From contig JAFDFV010000013.1 of the NCBI GenBank assembly GCA_019309665.1, positions 1 through 14,182 on the forward strand: DNA of 14,182 bases, read 5' to 3'. Origin of the DNA: Deltaproteobacteria bacterium. GTDB taxonomy: Bacteria > Desulfobacterota > Desulfobacteria > Desulfobacterales > ETH-SRB1. A program made the position numbers and the translations under genes. The notes under the pieces are model-generated. The model was not told the origin of the DNA. It saw only the letters and a list, made by a program, of their open reading frames with translations, and ran no database searches. Shown here piece by piece: positions 1-7,436 of the stretch; the stretch's first letter is position 1; every line of letters starts with the position of its first letter.

Positions 1-272
1 ATGGCCGCAAAGAAATCTTTATCGAGGGCAATGGCATGGATAGCGAGAAAGAGGAAGAGGCCAATGCCTTTGCCCGCGACAGACTGATCCCCCCTGCCGA
101 TTACCGCCGGTTTATTGCGTCATGGGATGGCCGATCTTTAGCGCCTATAGAAGCCTTTGCCGAAAAAATAAAAATCGCTCCAGGTATTGTTGTGGGCCAA
201 TTACAATACGATAAACGCCTACCTAATTCCCACGGAAACAAACTCAAGGTCTTTTTCCGCTGGTCGGATTAA
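1..272 (+). CDS. ImmA/IrrE (HigA-type) metallopeptidase/antitoxin, 3' end only
   Basis: This is the C-terminal 89 residues of a protein that starts upstream of the window; the frame is open from base 3 to the TAA at 270-272. The reading GRKEIFIEGNG, then EKEEEANAFARDRLIPP, then IAPGIVVGQLQYDKRLP matches the tail of XRE/HigA-family proteins carrying an ImmA/IrrE (DUF955) domain. In that family an HExxH zinc motif lies just before the GRKEIFIE segment, which here would be off the left edge. Such proteins are the antitoxin half of HigBA-like modules or regulators that cleave repressors. The partner toxin or HTH domain cannot be seen. An internal ATG at 36 exists but is not a sensible start because the family match begins before it. 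Whether the full gene is intact is unknown. Confidence 0.8.
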   Translation, partial: GRKEIFIEGNGMDSEKEEEANAFARDRLIPPADYRRFIASWDGRSLAPIEAFAEKIKIAPGIVVGQLQYDKRLPNSHGNKLKVFFRWSD

Positions 273-419
273 GCCCGGAAAAGGAGTAACGGCACAGCTT
301 CACCCACACATAATTTTGGGCATGCAGGTTCAACTTAACACTCGAATCAAACAGATCACGGACCGCATTGAGGCGATCAAAAGCGAATTGTAAAGAATAA
401 ACACGGAAAATTATCCGAA

Positions 420-2054
420 ATGACAGTTGACCAATTAGAAAAGATTTTGTCTTCTAAAGAGGGAGAGCATCTCGAATTCAAGGAAGCCAAAAAAGGCTTT
501 CACTTTGAGACTCTTGTCAAATATTGCGCGGCATTGGCAAATGAAGGCGGCGGAAAGATTGTTCTTGGGGTAACAGACAATCGTCCCAGAAGCGTTGTTG
601 GTTCACAGGCTTTCAAGCAACCGGAACGAACAAGGTCTGGGCTTATCGAACAATTACATTTAAACATTGATTTTAGCATAGTCAACCACCCTAATGGCCA
701 GGTTCTAATTTTTCATGTTCCAACACATCCAATCGGAAATCCCGTCAAATATAAAGGGATTTACTGGCAACGACAGGGCGACAGCCTGATAGCAATGTCC
801 GAAGACCGTCTGCGTGGTATTTTTGCAGAGGCGGGACATGATTTTTCGGCGGATATATGTGTTTCCGCCACCATGGATGATTTGGATACTGTAGCTATTG
901 AAGATTTTCGCAAACGATGGATTAACAAGTCCGGGAATCAAGGTTTAACCACTCTTAGCCATGAACAGTTGCTTAATGATGCTGAAGCCTTAGTTCACGG
1001 CAGTTTAACCTATGCTGCCCTGGTTTTGTTCGGCACACGGAAGTCCCTTGGTCGACATCTTGCTCAGGCGGAAGTTATTTTTGAGTATCGTGCCTCCGAC
1101 GCCTCTGGTCCTGCTCAGCACAGAAAGGAATTTCGGCAGGGCTTTTTCAGCTTCTTCGATGAACTATGGAACCTTATTAACCTGCGTAATGATATCCAAC
1201 ACTTTCAGTCAGGCCTGTTTGTTCTGGATATTCCGACTTTTTCCGAGCGTGTTGTTCGAGAAGCTGTTTTAAATGCCGTCAGCCATCGTGACTATCAGCT
1301 TGGCGGCAGTATTTTTATCAGACAACATCCCCGCCGATTAGTACTCGAAAGTCCTGGTGGCTTTCCTGTTGGTATTACCGAACAGAGTATTCTTGACCGT
1401 CAATTGCCACGCAACCGGCGTATTGCGGATATTTTTGCCAAATGCGGCCTTGTGGAACGTTCCGGGCAGGGTATGAACCTGATGTTTGAATTGAGCATTC
1501 AGGAAAGTAAACCAACGCCTGATTTTATGGGTACGGATCAGTATCAGGTCGTTCTTAACCTCAACGGAAAAGTACAGGACCCCCGCTTTCTACAGTTTAT
1601 CGAAAAGGTGGGGCGGGAGACTTTAAGCCTTTTCAGTACAGCCGATTTTTTGTTGCTGGATCATATACACAGAGAACGCAGGGTACCGGATCATCTCCAA
1701 AACCGTTTGCAGTCACTTGTGGAAAAGGGCGTTGTAGAGCGTTTCGGCCGTGGCCGTGGGGTCAAATATATCCTCAGCCGCCGGTATTACAAAATGGTTG
1801 ATAAAAAGGGCGCCTACACGCGTAAAAAAGGACTGGATCGTGAAACAAACAAAACCCTGCTCCTGAAATATATAGAGGAAAACAGGGATAGCGGCAGCAG
1901 GCTGAAGGACCTTATGCAGGTGCTTCCTGCCTTGTCAAAAGATCAGGTGCAAAAATTAGTTGCTGAACTCAAAAAAGAAGGAAAAATTTTCAAGATCGGA
2001 GCTACGAAGGCAGCCTTATGGTATCTGGAAAACACGCATTCTATTGCGCCATAA
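420..2054 (+). CDS. AlbA_2 (Schlafen-type) DNA-binding and GHKL ATPase-like protein, 544 aa
   Basis: The N-terminus has the AlbA_2/Schlafen signature: EHLEFKEA at residues 16-23 and ALANEGGGKIVLGV at about 38-51, with the domain ending near residue 135. A GHKL/HATPase_c_4 segment follows, with REAVLNAVSHRDY at 280-292, then LESPGGFP and the RNRRIADIFAKCGLVERSGQG stretch. The last 160 residues are charged and helical, and look like one or two winged-helix units. Proteins of this build are often mislabelled RecG-like; they are thought to be ATP-binding DNA-associated regulators and are common in defence islands, but the reaction is not established. The start is ATG 420; the ribosome site is weak (a CGGA about 10 nt upstream). 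The stop codon lies inside an inverted repeat (2043-2071). It is not obviously operonic with the nuclease downstream, because a 230-nt repeat-rich gap and a gene fragment separate them. Confidence 0.85.
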   Translation: MTVDQLEKILSSKEGEHLEFKEAKKGFHFETLVKYCAALANEGGGKIVLGVTDNRPRSVVGSQAFKQPERTRSGLIEQLHLNIDFSIVNHPNGQVLIFHVPTHPIGNPVKYKGIYWQRQGDSLIAMSEDRLRGIFAEAGHDFSADICVSATMDDLDTVAIEDFRKRWINKSGNQGLTTLSHEQLLNDAEALVHGSLTYAALVLFGTRKSLGRHLAQAEVIFEYRASDASGPAQHRKEFRQGFFSFFDELWNLINLRNDIQHFQSGLFVLDIPTFSERVVREAVLNAVSHRDYQLGGSIFIRQHPRRLVLESPGGFPVGITEQSILDRQLPRNRRIADIFAKCGLVERSGQGMNLMFELSIQESKPTPDFMGTDQYQVVLNLNGKVQDPRFLQFIEKVGRETLSLFSTADFLLLDHIHRERRVPDHLQNRLQSLVEKGVVERFGRGRGVKYILSRRYYKMVDKKGAYTRKKGLDRETNKTLLLKYIEENRDSGSRLKDLMQVLPALSKDQVQKLVAELKKEGKIFKIGATKAALWYLENTHSIAP

Positions 2055-2126
2055 AAAAGAAATGGCGCAATCATGGCGCAATTAAATATGCATAACTGTT
2101 TGATATGCAATGAATTATATTGCGCC
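2043..2126. repeat. Cluster of ATTGCGCCAT/ATGGCGCAAT motifs at the end of the first AlbA_2 gene
   Basis: ATTGCGCCAT at 2043-2052 is the exact reverse complement of ATGGCGCAAT at 2062-2071, giving a 10-bp stem with a 9-nt A-rich loop. A second exact copy of ATGGCGCAAT follows at 2073-2082, so the left arm can pair with either. A fourth, shorter copy (ATTGCGCC) lies at 2119-2126. The TAA stop of the upstream gene is within the first loop. No T-tract follows, so this is not a standard intrinsic terminator. It could be an operator, an RNA structure at the transcript end, or simple repeat expansion. Confidence 0.7.
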
Positions 2127-2186
2127 GCCTATTACAGTGATAATTGTTTTGATGCAATAGAAAACGCAATAGAGCGGAAAAGAATA

Positions 2187-2272
2187 GAACCACGAAAGGC
2201 ACTTAAAACACGAAAGAAAAATGTTTTTCGGTTTTTCTTCTTGTTCGTGATTTTCGTGCATTTCGTGGTTAG
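2187..2272. repeat. Long imperfect inverted repeat with CACGAAA-type arms (REP/MITE-like)
   Basis: The arm at 2188-2214 begins AACCACGAAAGGCAC. The arm at 2244-2270 ends GTGCATTTCGTGGTT. Reverse-complementing the second arm gives 14 of 15 matches over the outer part and about 23 of 27 overall. The 29-nt centre is A/T-rich and itself partly complementary (GAAAAA against TTTTTC). Dispersed palindromes built on CACGAAA are familiar in intergenic DNA of several environmental proteobacterial lineages (recollection, not tested here). It could fold as a long hairpin in RNA and stop read-through. It lies directly upstream of the methyltransferase fragment at 2288. Confidence 0.7.
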
Positions 2273-2287
2273 GAACTGAAGACAAAC

Positions 2288-2437
2288 ATGAAAAAATTTA
2301 CAAAACAAGACGGTAAAAGCCTGCATATAGTAAACGAGAACATGGATGCGCTTAAAGCCATCTTCTCTGAAGCCTTTACAGAAGACCTGTCTGCATCCGA
2401 TGACGAACAGGCAGGCGGCGTGGATTTTGATTTCTAA
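2288..2437 (+). pseudogene. 5' remnant of a type III-like (Mod) site-specific DNA methyltransferase gene
   Basis: A 49-codon open frame starts at ATG 2288 and stops at TAA 2435-2437, one base before the nuclease start at 2439. The segment NENMDALKAIFSEAFTED resembles the extreme N-terminus of type III Mod and related adenine methyltransferases, where a phrase like NIEKLKxLFPEAFTEGKIDFDVL is typical. The end GGVDFDF recalls the IDFDVL part of that phrase and then stops. None of the catalytic part (FxGxG, DPPY) is present. It therefore looks like the start of a lost mod gene, left in place when the nuclease-methyltransferase block came to lie behind it. A small functional leader peptide is possible but less likely. 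The identification rests on a short stretch. Confidence 0.5.
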
Positions 2438-2438
2438 T

Positions 2439-3653
2439 ATGGAAAACAATAACAACTTCCAGGCAGAGAAAGATCAACACCGAATATTGGCCAAATTTCT
2501 AGTCAATAACACTAAACTGGAAGAGCTATCAGCCAAGTTAAGCATCTTTAATATCCTTAAAGTCCTCCGAATTGAACAAGCTGAAATACGTCATAGTAAT
2601 GTTATGGCTTGGCTTCTTAATCCCCAAGAAAGTCATGGTTTAGGCCAGACTTTCCTCCGAAGAGTCCTTTCTACAATCTTATTAGACAATGAAAGCTCTA
2701 CCATAAAGCTTACTCCAGCCCGTATGGAACTGATGAATATGTTAGACGTTGAAATCCGGCGAGAGTGGAAAAATATTGATTTGTTAGCCATTAGTGAATC
2801 AAACAAATGGGTTCTTTTGGTAGAAAATAAAATAAAGTCAAAAGCAACCAAACGACAGCTTATTAAATACATTGAAATTGTGCAGAAAGAATTCCCAAAA
2901 TTTACCATCATTCCTGTTCTTCTCACTTTAGAGGAAGATGATAATACAGAGCTTTTAGAAGATATTGGATATATTTCCTGGAGCCATACACAAATGTATC
3001 ATGTTGCTAATCATGTATTTAATCAACGTCAGGATAGAATCCCACGAGACGCAAAGGTTTTTCTGCAGCATTATTTGGTCGCCTTGAGGAGAATTACAAT
3101 GCAGGACGAAGAAATAGTTAGAATATGTAAAGAAATATACCGAACACATAAAGATGCCATTGATTTGATTGTAAAATGGGGAGCAACTTCTCAATTTGGA
3201 GTAGTTGCAGAAAGTTTTATTTCAGATAATAATAATTTGTTTCAATTAGCAGTAAGGCCTATTTCTGTGTGGTTTATCCCAAAGGAATGGAAGAAAGAGA
3301 TGCTACCCTGTTCAAATAGATGGACATTTCTTTCGGAACCTTATCCTGTTGCATGTTGGTTTGTTTTTCGTCAAAAGAGATCAAAGGTGGGTTTTGTAAT
3401 AGAAGTAGGTAGCATGGAGGATTCTAAAAAGAGACTTAAGTTAATCAATGCTTTTCAAGATAAAGGTTTCAAAATTGGGAAAAAAGCATTTCGCCCAGAG
3501 GCTAAATATACGCGGGTGCATTCTATTTATCGCAGTTTATCAGATCCAGACGACCCTGAAGAAATGGAAAAGCAAATTAATGAGCTCTGGAAAAAGAGTA
3601 AGGATGCTCTTGATTTAACAGGGAAGATTATAGAGAATTTTAAATGGAAATAA
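2439..3653 (+). CDS. PD-(D/E)XK nuclease family protein (PDDEXK_4-like), 404 aa
   Basis: The frame is open further upstream, but ATG 2439 (MENNNNFQ) is the best start: the upstream in-frame sequence is the methyltransferase remnant read in another frame. The N-terminal part has the phrase IRHSNVMAWLLNPQESHGLG (residues about 48-67), typical of PDDEXK_4 proteins, where it precedes the catalytic fold. The active-site pattern is D114 (IDLLAI), then E129-N-K131 (LLVENKI), with Q140 in KRQLIKYIEI as the following helix. So the D, ExK and Q positions all appear intact. The C-terminal 200 residues are of unknown fold. The family is thought to cleave DNA and occurs beside restriction genes and alone in defence islands. 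A 101-nt AT-rich gap with a possible promoter separates it from the methyltransferase. No strong ribosome site is visible. It may be part of the same system or an independent neighbour. Confidence 0.85.
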   Translation: MENNNNFQAEKDQHRILAKFLVNNTKLEELSAKLSIFNILKVLRIEQAEIRHSNVMAWLLNPQESHGLGQTFLRRVLSTILLDNESSTIKLTPARMELMNMLDVEIRREWKNIDLLAISESNKWVLLVENKIKSKATKRQLIKYIEIVQKEFPKFTIIPVLLTLEEDDNTELLEDIGYISWSHTQMYHVANHVFNQRQDRIPRDAKVFLQHYLVALRRITMQDEEIVRICKEIYRTHKDAIDLIVKWGATSQFGVVAESFISDNNNLFQLAVRPISVWFIPKEWKKEMLPCSNRWTFLSEPYPVACWFVFRQKRSKVGFVIEVGSMEDSKKRLKLINAFQDKGFKIGKKAFRPEAKYTRVHSIYRSLSDPDDPEEMEKQINELWKKSKDALDLTGKIIENFKWK

Positions 3654-3694
3654 TACATAAAGTCACTGGATTGCATATAAAAAACTAATAATCG

Positions 3695-3722
3695 AATTGA
3701 TAATTCAATTGTATTATATAAT
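3695..3722 (+). promoter_or_regulatory. AT-rich palindrome and promoter-like sequence before the methyltransferase gene
   Basis: AATTGA at 3695-3700 and TCAATT at 3705-3710 form an inverted repeat around TAAT. A perfect TATAAT sits at 3717-3722, 33 nt before the methyltransferase ATG. A TTGATA at 3697-3702 could be a -35 element, but the 14-nt spacing is short of the usual 16-18. The palindrome would overlap that -35, so it could be an operator. The whole 3654-3754 gap is strongly AT-rich, so chance matches are likely. Confidence 0.3.
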
Positions 3723-3754
3723 CTCCAATTTTTAAGAAACTAGAAGAATATTTG

Positions 3755-6700
3755 ATGAATAACCTTAAATATAAACAATCTATATTTGAAATTCTAAATA
3801 ATTTTAAAGGCATTGAACCCCTTAAAGAATTATTCTGGTCAGAATTGAACTATGATCGGGTTAATGAATCTCTTTCCAGAAGGAATTGGCCTAAAACAGC
3901 AACTGAAGTCTTAGCGGAAGATCCTGTTCTTTTTGCTTCCGGTGGTCAGGGCGATGAGTTTCACATTATCTATTCACGTTTGTCATCGGATCGTCTTTTT
4001 ATTACTCATGAACGACCTGTTGTTTCAAAGCTTTTGAACGATCATCCTTATTCGTTATTTATATTTTCAAATGAGGCACAGGACAAATGGCATTTTATTA
4101 ACGTGAAATATGATGAAAAAACAGAAAAGCGTCGTCTGTTTAGAAGAATTACAATTGGGCATGGAGAGCGGCTGCGAACAGCTATAGAGCGTATAGAAAT
4201 GTTAAACCTCGATCGCGCTGAAAAGGATTTATTTGGTCAGTCTCCTCTATCAATTCAGCAAGTTCACGATAATGCTTTTAATGTTGAAGCTGTTACAAAA
4301 CAATTTTTTGATGAATACAGAATTGTTTTTAAAAATCTTCAGAACAATTTGGAAAGCCAAAGCAAAGATAAAGTATGGGCACATGATTATGCTCTTCAGT
4401 TTTTAAATAGAGTTATGTTCCTGTATTTTATCCAGCGAAAAGGATGGCTGGGGGGAGACAGTGAGTTCCTCAGATCTTTCTGGAAAAGTTACCAAAAAAC
4501 AGAACTGCCTGAAGATACGTTTTTTGAACAATGGCTTTCAGTGCTATTTTTTGAAGCCTTTAATAATAAATTTCATGGCGGACACCGCCATTTCCCAAAA
4601 GAAATAAAGAGAGCTTTGGCAACAGCCCCATATCTTAACGGTGGATTATTTCAGAAAAATGATCTGGATCAAAAACCAGCAAAAATTACTGATGCGCGCT
4701 TTGAACAAATATTTGCTTTTATGGAGAGATATAATTTCACTATTTCCGAAGACAGCCCTCTTGATAAGGAAGTTGCGGTTGATCCGGAAATGATTGGAAA
4801 AGTATATGAGAGCTTAGTCAATGTTTCAGATGAAGTTGATGAACGCGGCGATGCAGGCATTTTTTACACGCCAAGAACTGAAATTGATCTTATGTGCCGT
4901 CTATCGCTTGTAGATAATCTTACAAATTATGTAGGCAAAAAATACAAAGACCTTATATATGAGGTCGTATTTGCATTTGAACCGGATGAAAAAACTCTTG
5001 CCGATAAAGCATTGGCAAAGGCCAACTTATGGAAAGAATTTAATGACAGTTTGGGTAAAATTACTGTTTTAGATCCAGCATGTGGTTCTGGTTCTTTTCT
5101 TGTTGGAATGCTGTATGTTCTGGATGACCTTCAGGACAGGGCTGCAAAACAACTTAAATCAACCGAGACACCTTATGACCGGAAAAAAAGAATTATCCGG
5201 GAAAGCCTTTATGGTGTAGATGTCATGGCCTGGGCCTGCCATGTGGCGGAGCTAAGGCTTTGGCTTGCACTCATCATAGATGCGGAAATTCCCGCCGCAG
5301 ATCTCCATATAAGAAAAGAACCTTTATTACCGCATTTTTCTTTCAAAATTCGCTGCGGGGACAGCCTTGTTCAAGAAGTCGGCGGCATTAATCTTGGACA
5401 TATTCAAAGTTCACACGATATTTCTCCGCAACTCAAAAAGCGACTTACAAAACTTAAAACAGAAAAATTCAAATTCTATAATAACGACCCATCCTGTCAG
5501 TTCAGTTCAACAGATGAAGCCATGCATGAGGAACTGCAGATTTTCCGCGATATTCTGGGAACCCTTCAACATAACATTGAACAAGAAATAAAAAGAATCC
5601 AAAGAGCACAGGAAATGCTTATTGGAAAGAAATATATACAACCTGACTTTGAGGGATTCTCAGATCCAAAACCATATCAGGCTAAACTTGACCTGAAATC
5701 CTCTGACAAACAAAAAGAGATTAAAATTTTACAGCAAGATATGGAATGCATAAAACAAGCACGATCAGCCTTAAAAGACGTGAAAGATGTTCCATTTGTC
5801 TGGGATATCGCATTTGTTGAAACTTTTGGTGCTGAAATTTCAGGTTTTGATATTGTTATCGGGAATCCTCCATATGTTAGACAGGAAAATATTGCAGATC
5901 CCCGGTTTTCCAATGAAGAGGTTACAACTTCAAACAAAAAAGAATACAAAGCCAAACTTGCAAGGTCTATATATCAAATCTTCCCTCGTTTCTTTGAGTA
6001 CAATGCTTCAAGAGATACTGCCGCAAATAAAATTGGTGCCAAGAGCGACCTTTATATATATTTTTATTTACATGGTCTTTCACTTTTAAATCCAAAGGGT
6101 ACATTCTGCTTTATTACATCCAATTCCTGGCTTGATGTTGGCTATGGAAAAAGCTTGCAGGAATTCCTTCTTAAACACTGCCACATAAAAATGGTCATTG
6201 ATAACCAGGCAAAACGTTCTTTTGCTTCCGCTGATGTAAATACGATTATTGTACTTTTTTCATCACCCAATATGAAAAAAGAAACAAGGCTGGAAGAAAC
6301 TGCAAGGTTTGTGATGTTTAAAGAGCCTTTTGAACATATTCTATCGCCGGTTATTTTTGAAGAAATTGAAGCAGCAAAAAAACGTAAGACCACGCCTGAA
6401 TATCGTGTTAATCCAATAGGACAGAAACTACTTCTTGAGGATGGATGCGAAATTCATGATGATAAAGACTCTAAAAAGGATAACCGGAAAGGAAGAAAAA
6501 ATATACCTAAGACAGCTCCTTTAATAAAAATAGCAAAATACATCGGGAATAAATGGGGTGGAAAATATTTGCGAGCGCCCGATATTTATTGGACTATTTT
6601 GAAAAAAGGAAAAGACAAATTAGTTCGATTAGGTGATGTTGCTGAAGTTAGGTTTGGAATTAAAACAGGTGCTAACGACTTCTTTTTTCTTGATAAAAGT

Positions 6701-7408
6701 CGATCTAAAGAATTGGATATCGAAAAAGAGTTTTTAATGCCAGTAATAAAGAGCCCTCGTGAATCAAAACACTTACGTATTGTTCAGAAGAATCTGAAGT
6801 ATAATATCATTATGTGCCATAAAAACAAACATGAACTTAAAGGCACAAAAATATTGGAACATATTAAATGGGGTGAAGAAAAAGGTTATCATAAAAGACC
6901 AAGCTGTTCGAGTCGAAAAAATTGGTGGGATTTAGGACAATGGGCTTTTGCTCAATTGTTATGGGTTGAAATAATGTTTGCATCTTTTAGAGTGTATATA
7001 AATTCAGATAGGATTTACGAAAGTGATAAATTTTATGGGATAATATCACATAAACCAACCAAGGAGCTTTGTTTGGCTCTAAATTCTTCAATATTATTGC
7101 TATGGAAACTGTTGTCAGGGTTTTCATCGCTTGGACAGGGGGCTTTAAAGACACCAGTTTACGAAGTGAAGAACTTTCTCATACCTTCAAACACTGAAAT
7201 ATTAACTCAATTTAATGAAAGCATGCTAAACAGAAGCATTGAGAATATTGATATAGAAGTTAGTCAAGCTGATCGGAAAGAATTAGATTCCGTTATTTTT
7301 GATTACCTCAAACTTACTCAAGATGAAGGAGAAGCAGTATACGAAGCAATAATTAATCTTTATGAGGCGCGTCTTAATAAAGCAAAAAGCCTTAACCCAA
7401 TGAGATAG
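3755..7408 (+). CDS. Adenine-specific DNA methyltransferase with C-terminal recognition region, Eco57I/type ISP-like, 1217 aa
   Basis: This enzyme is predicted to transfer a methyl group from SAM to N6 of adenine. Motif I is LDPACGSGSFL (residues 439-449) and the catalytic motif IV is NPPY at 704-707 within IVIGNPPYVRQE. The FITSNSWLDVGYG stretch near 790 and DNQAKRSFASADVNTIIVLF near 820-840 complete the Eco57I-type core. Residues 1-430 hold helical features seen in large fused methyltransferases (APYLNGGLF, then DPEMIGKVYESLV and GIFYTPR) but no nuclease motif that I can see. From about 956 to 1140 (LGDVAEVRFGIKTGANDFFF to VYEVKNFLIPS) it resembles a type I S/TaqI-like target-recognition domain. 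Start choice: TTG 3752 and ATG 3755 are adjacent; the ATG is preferred, with AGAAG about 8 nt upstream. The gene ends 28 nt before the PLD-helicase, so the two are very likely co-transcribed and form a restriction-modification pair. It could also act as a BREX/PglX-like protein, but no other BREX gene is present. Confidence 0.9.
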   Translation: MNNLKYKQSIFEILNNFKGIEPLKELFWSELNYDRVNESLSRRNWPKTATEVLAEDPVLFASGGQGDEFHIIYSRLSSDRLFITHERPVVSKLLNDHPYSLFIFSNEAQDKWHFINVKYDEKTEKRRLFRRITIGHGERLRTAIERIEMLNLDRAEKDLFGQSPLSIQQVHDNAFNVEAVTKQFFDEYRIVFKNLQNNLESQSKDKVWAHDYALQFLNRVMFLYFIQRKGWLGGDSEFLRSFWKSYQKTELPEDTFFEQWLSVLFFEAFNNKFHGGHRHFPKEIKRALATAPYLNGGLFQKNDLDQKPAKITDARFEQIFAFMERYNFTISEDSPLDKEVAVDPEMIGKVYESLVNVSDEVDERGDAGIFYTPRTEIDLMCRLSLVDNLTNYVGKKYKDLIYEVVFAFEPDEKTLADKALAKANLWKEFNDSLGKITVLDPACGSGSFLVGMLYVLDDLQDRAAKQLKSTETPYDRKKRIIRESLYGVDVMAWACHVAELRLWLALIIDAEIPAADLHIRKEPLLPHFSFKIRCGDSLVQEVGGINLGHIQSSHDISPQLKKRLTKLKTEKFKFYNNDPSCQFSSTDEAMHEELQIFRDILGTLQHNIEQEIKRIQRAQEMLIGKKYIQPDFEGFSDPKPYQAKLDLKSSDKQKEIKILQQDMECIKQARSALKDVKDVPFVWDIAFVETFGAEISGFDIVIGNPPYVRQENIADPRFSNEEVTTSNKKEYKAKLARSIYQIFPRFFEYNASRDTAANKIGAKSDLYIYFYLHGLSLLNPKGTFCFITSNSWLDVGYGKSLQEFLLKHCHIKMVIDNQAKRSFASADVNTIIVLFSSPNMKKETRLEETARFVMFKEPFEHILSPVIFEEIEAAKKRKTTPEYRVNPIGQKLLLEDGCEIHDDKDSKKDNRKGRKNIPKTAPLIKIAKYIGNKWGGKYLRAPDIYWTILKKGKDKLVRLGDVAEVRFGIKTGANDFFFLDKSRSKELDIEKEFLMPVIKSPRESKHLRIVQKNLKYNIIMCHKNKHELKGTKILEHIKWGEEKGYHKRPSCSSRKNWWDLGQWAFAQLLWVEIMFASFRVYINSDRIYESDKFYGIISHKPTKELCLALNSSILLLWKLLSGFSSLGQGALKTPVYEVKNFLIPSNTEILTQFNESMLNRSIENIDIEVSQADRKELDSVIFDYLKLTQDEGEAVYEAIINLYEARLNKAKSLNPMR

Positions 7409-7436
7409 ATATATTAAATCAAAGGAATAAATATAA

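Noticed and set aside
322..393. A 23-residue reading, MQVQLNTRIKQITDRIEAIK plus SEL, between the antitoxin fragment and the AlbA_2 gene
   Set aside because: It looks like a coiled-coil tail of some lost gene, but it is too short to identify, and the longer frame containing it overlaps the antitoxin gene.
2073..2279. A 68-codon open frame after the first AlbA_2 gene
   Set aside because: It starts inside the ATGGCGCAAT repeats and runs through the long palindrome; its protein is biased and has no recognisable domain. It is best explained as a chance frame in repeat DNA.
2132..2455. A 107-codon minus-strand frame
   Set aside because: It covers the palindrome and the methyltransferase remnant in antisense; no start signal and no domain.
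3697..3722. A confident sigma-70 promoter before the methyltransferase
   Set aside because: TTGATA and TATAAT are only 14 nt apart in very AT-rich DNA, so it is listed only as a weak candidate.
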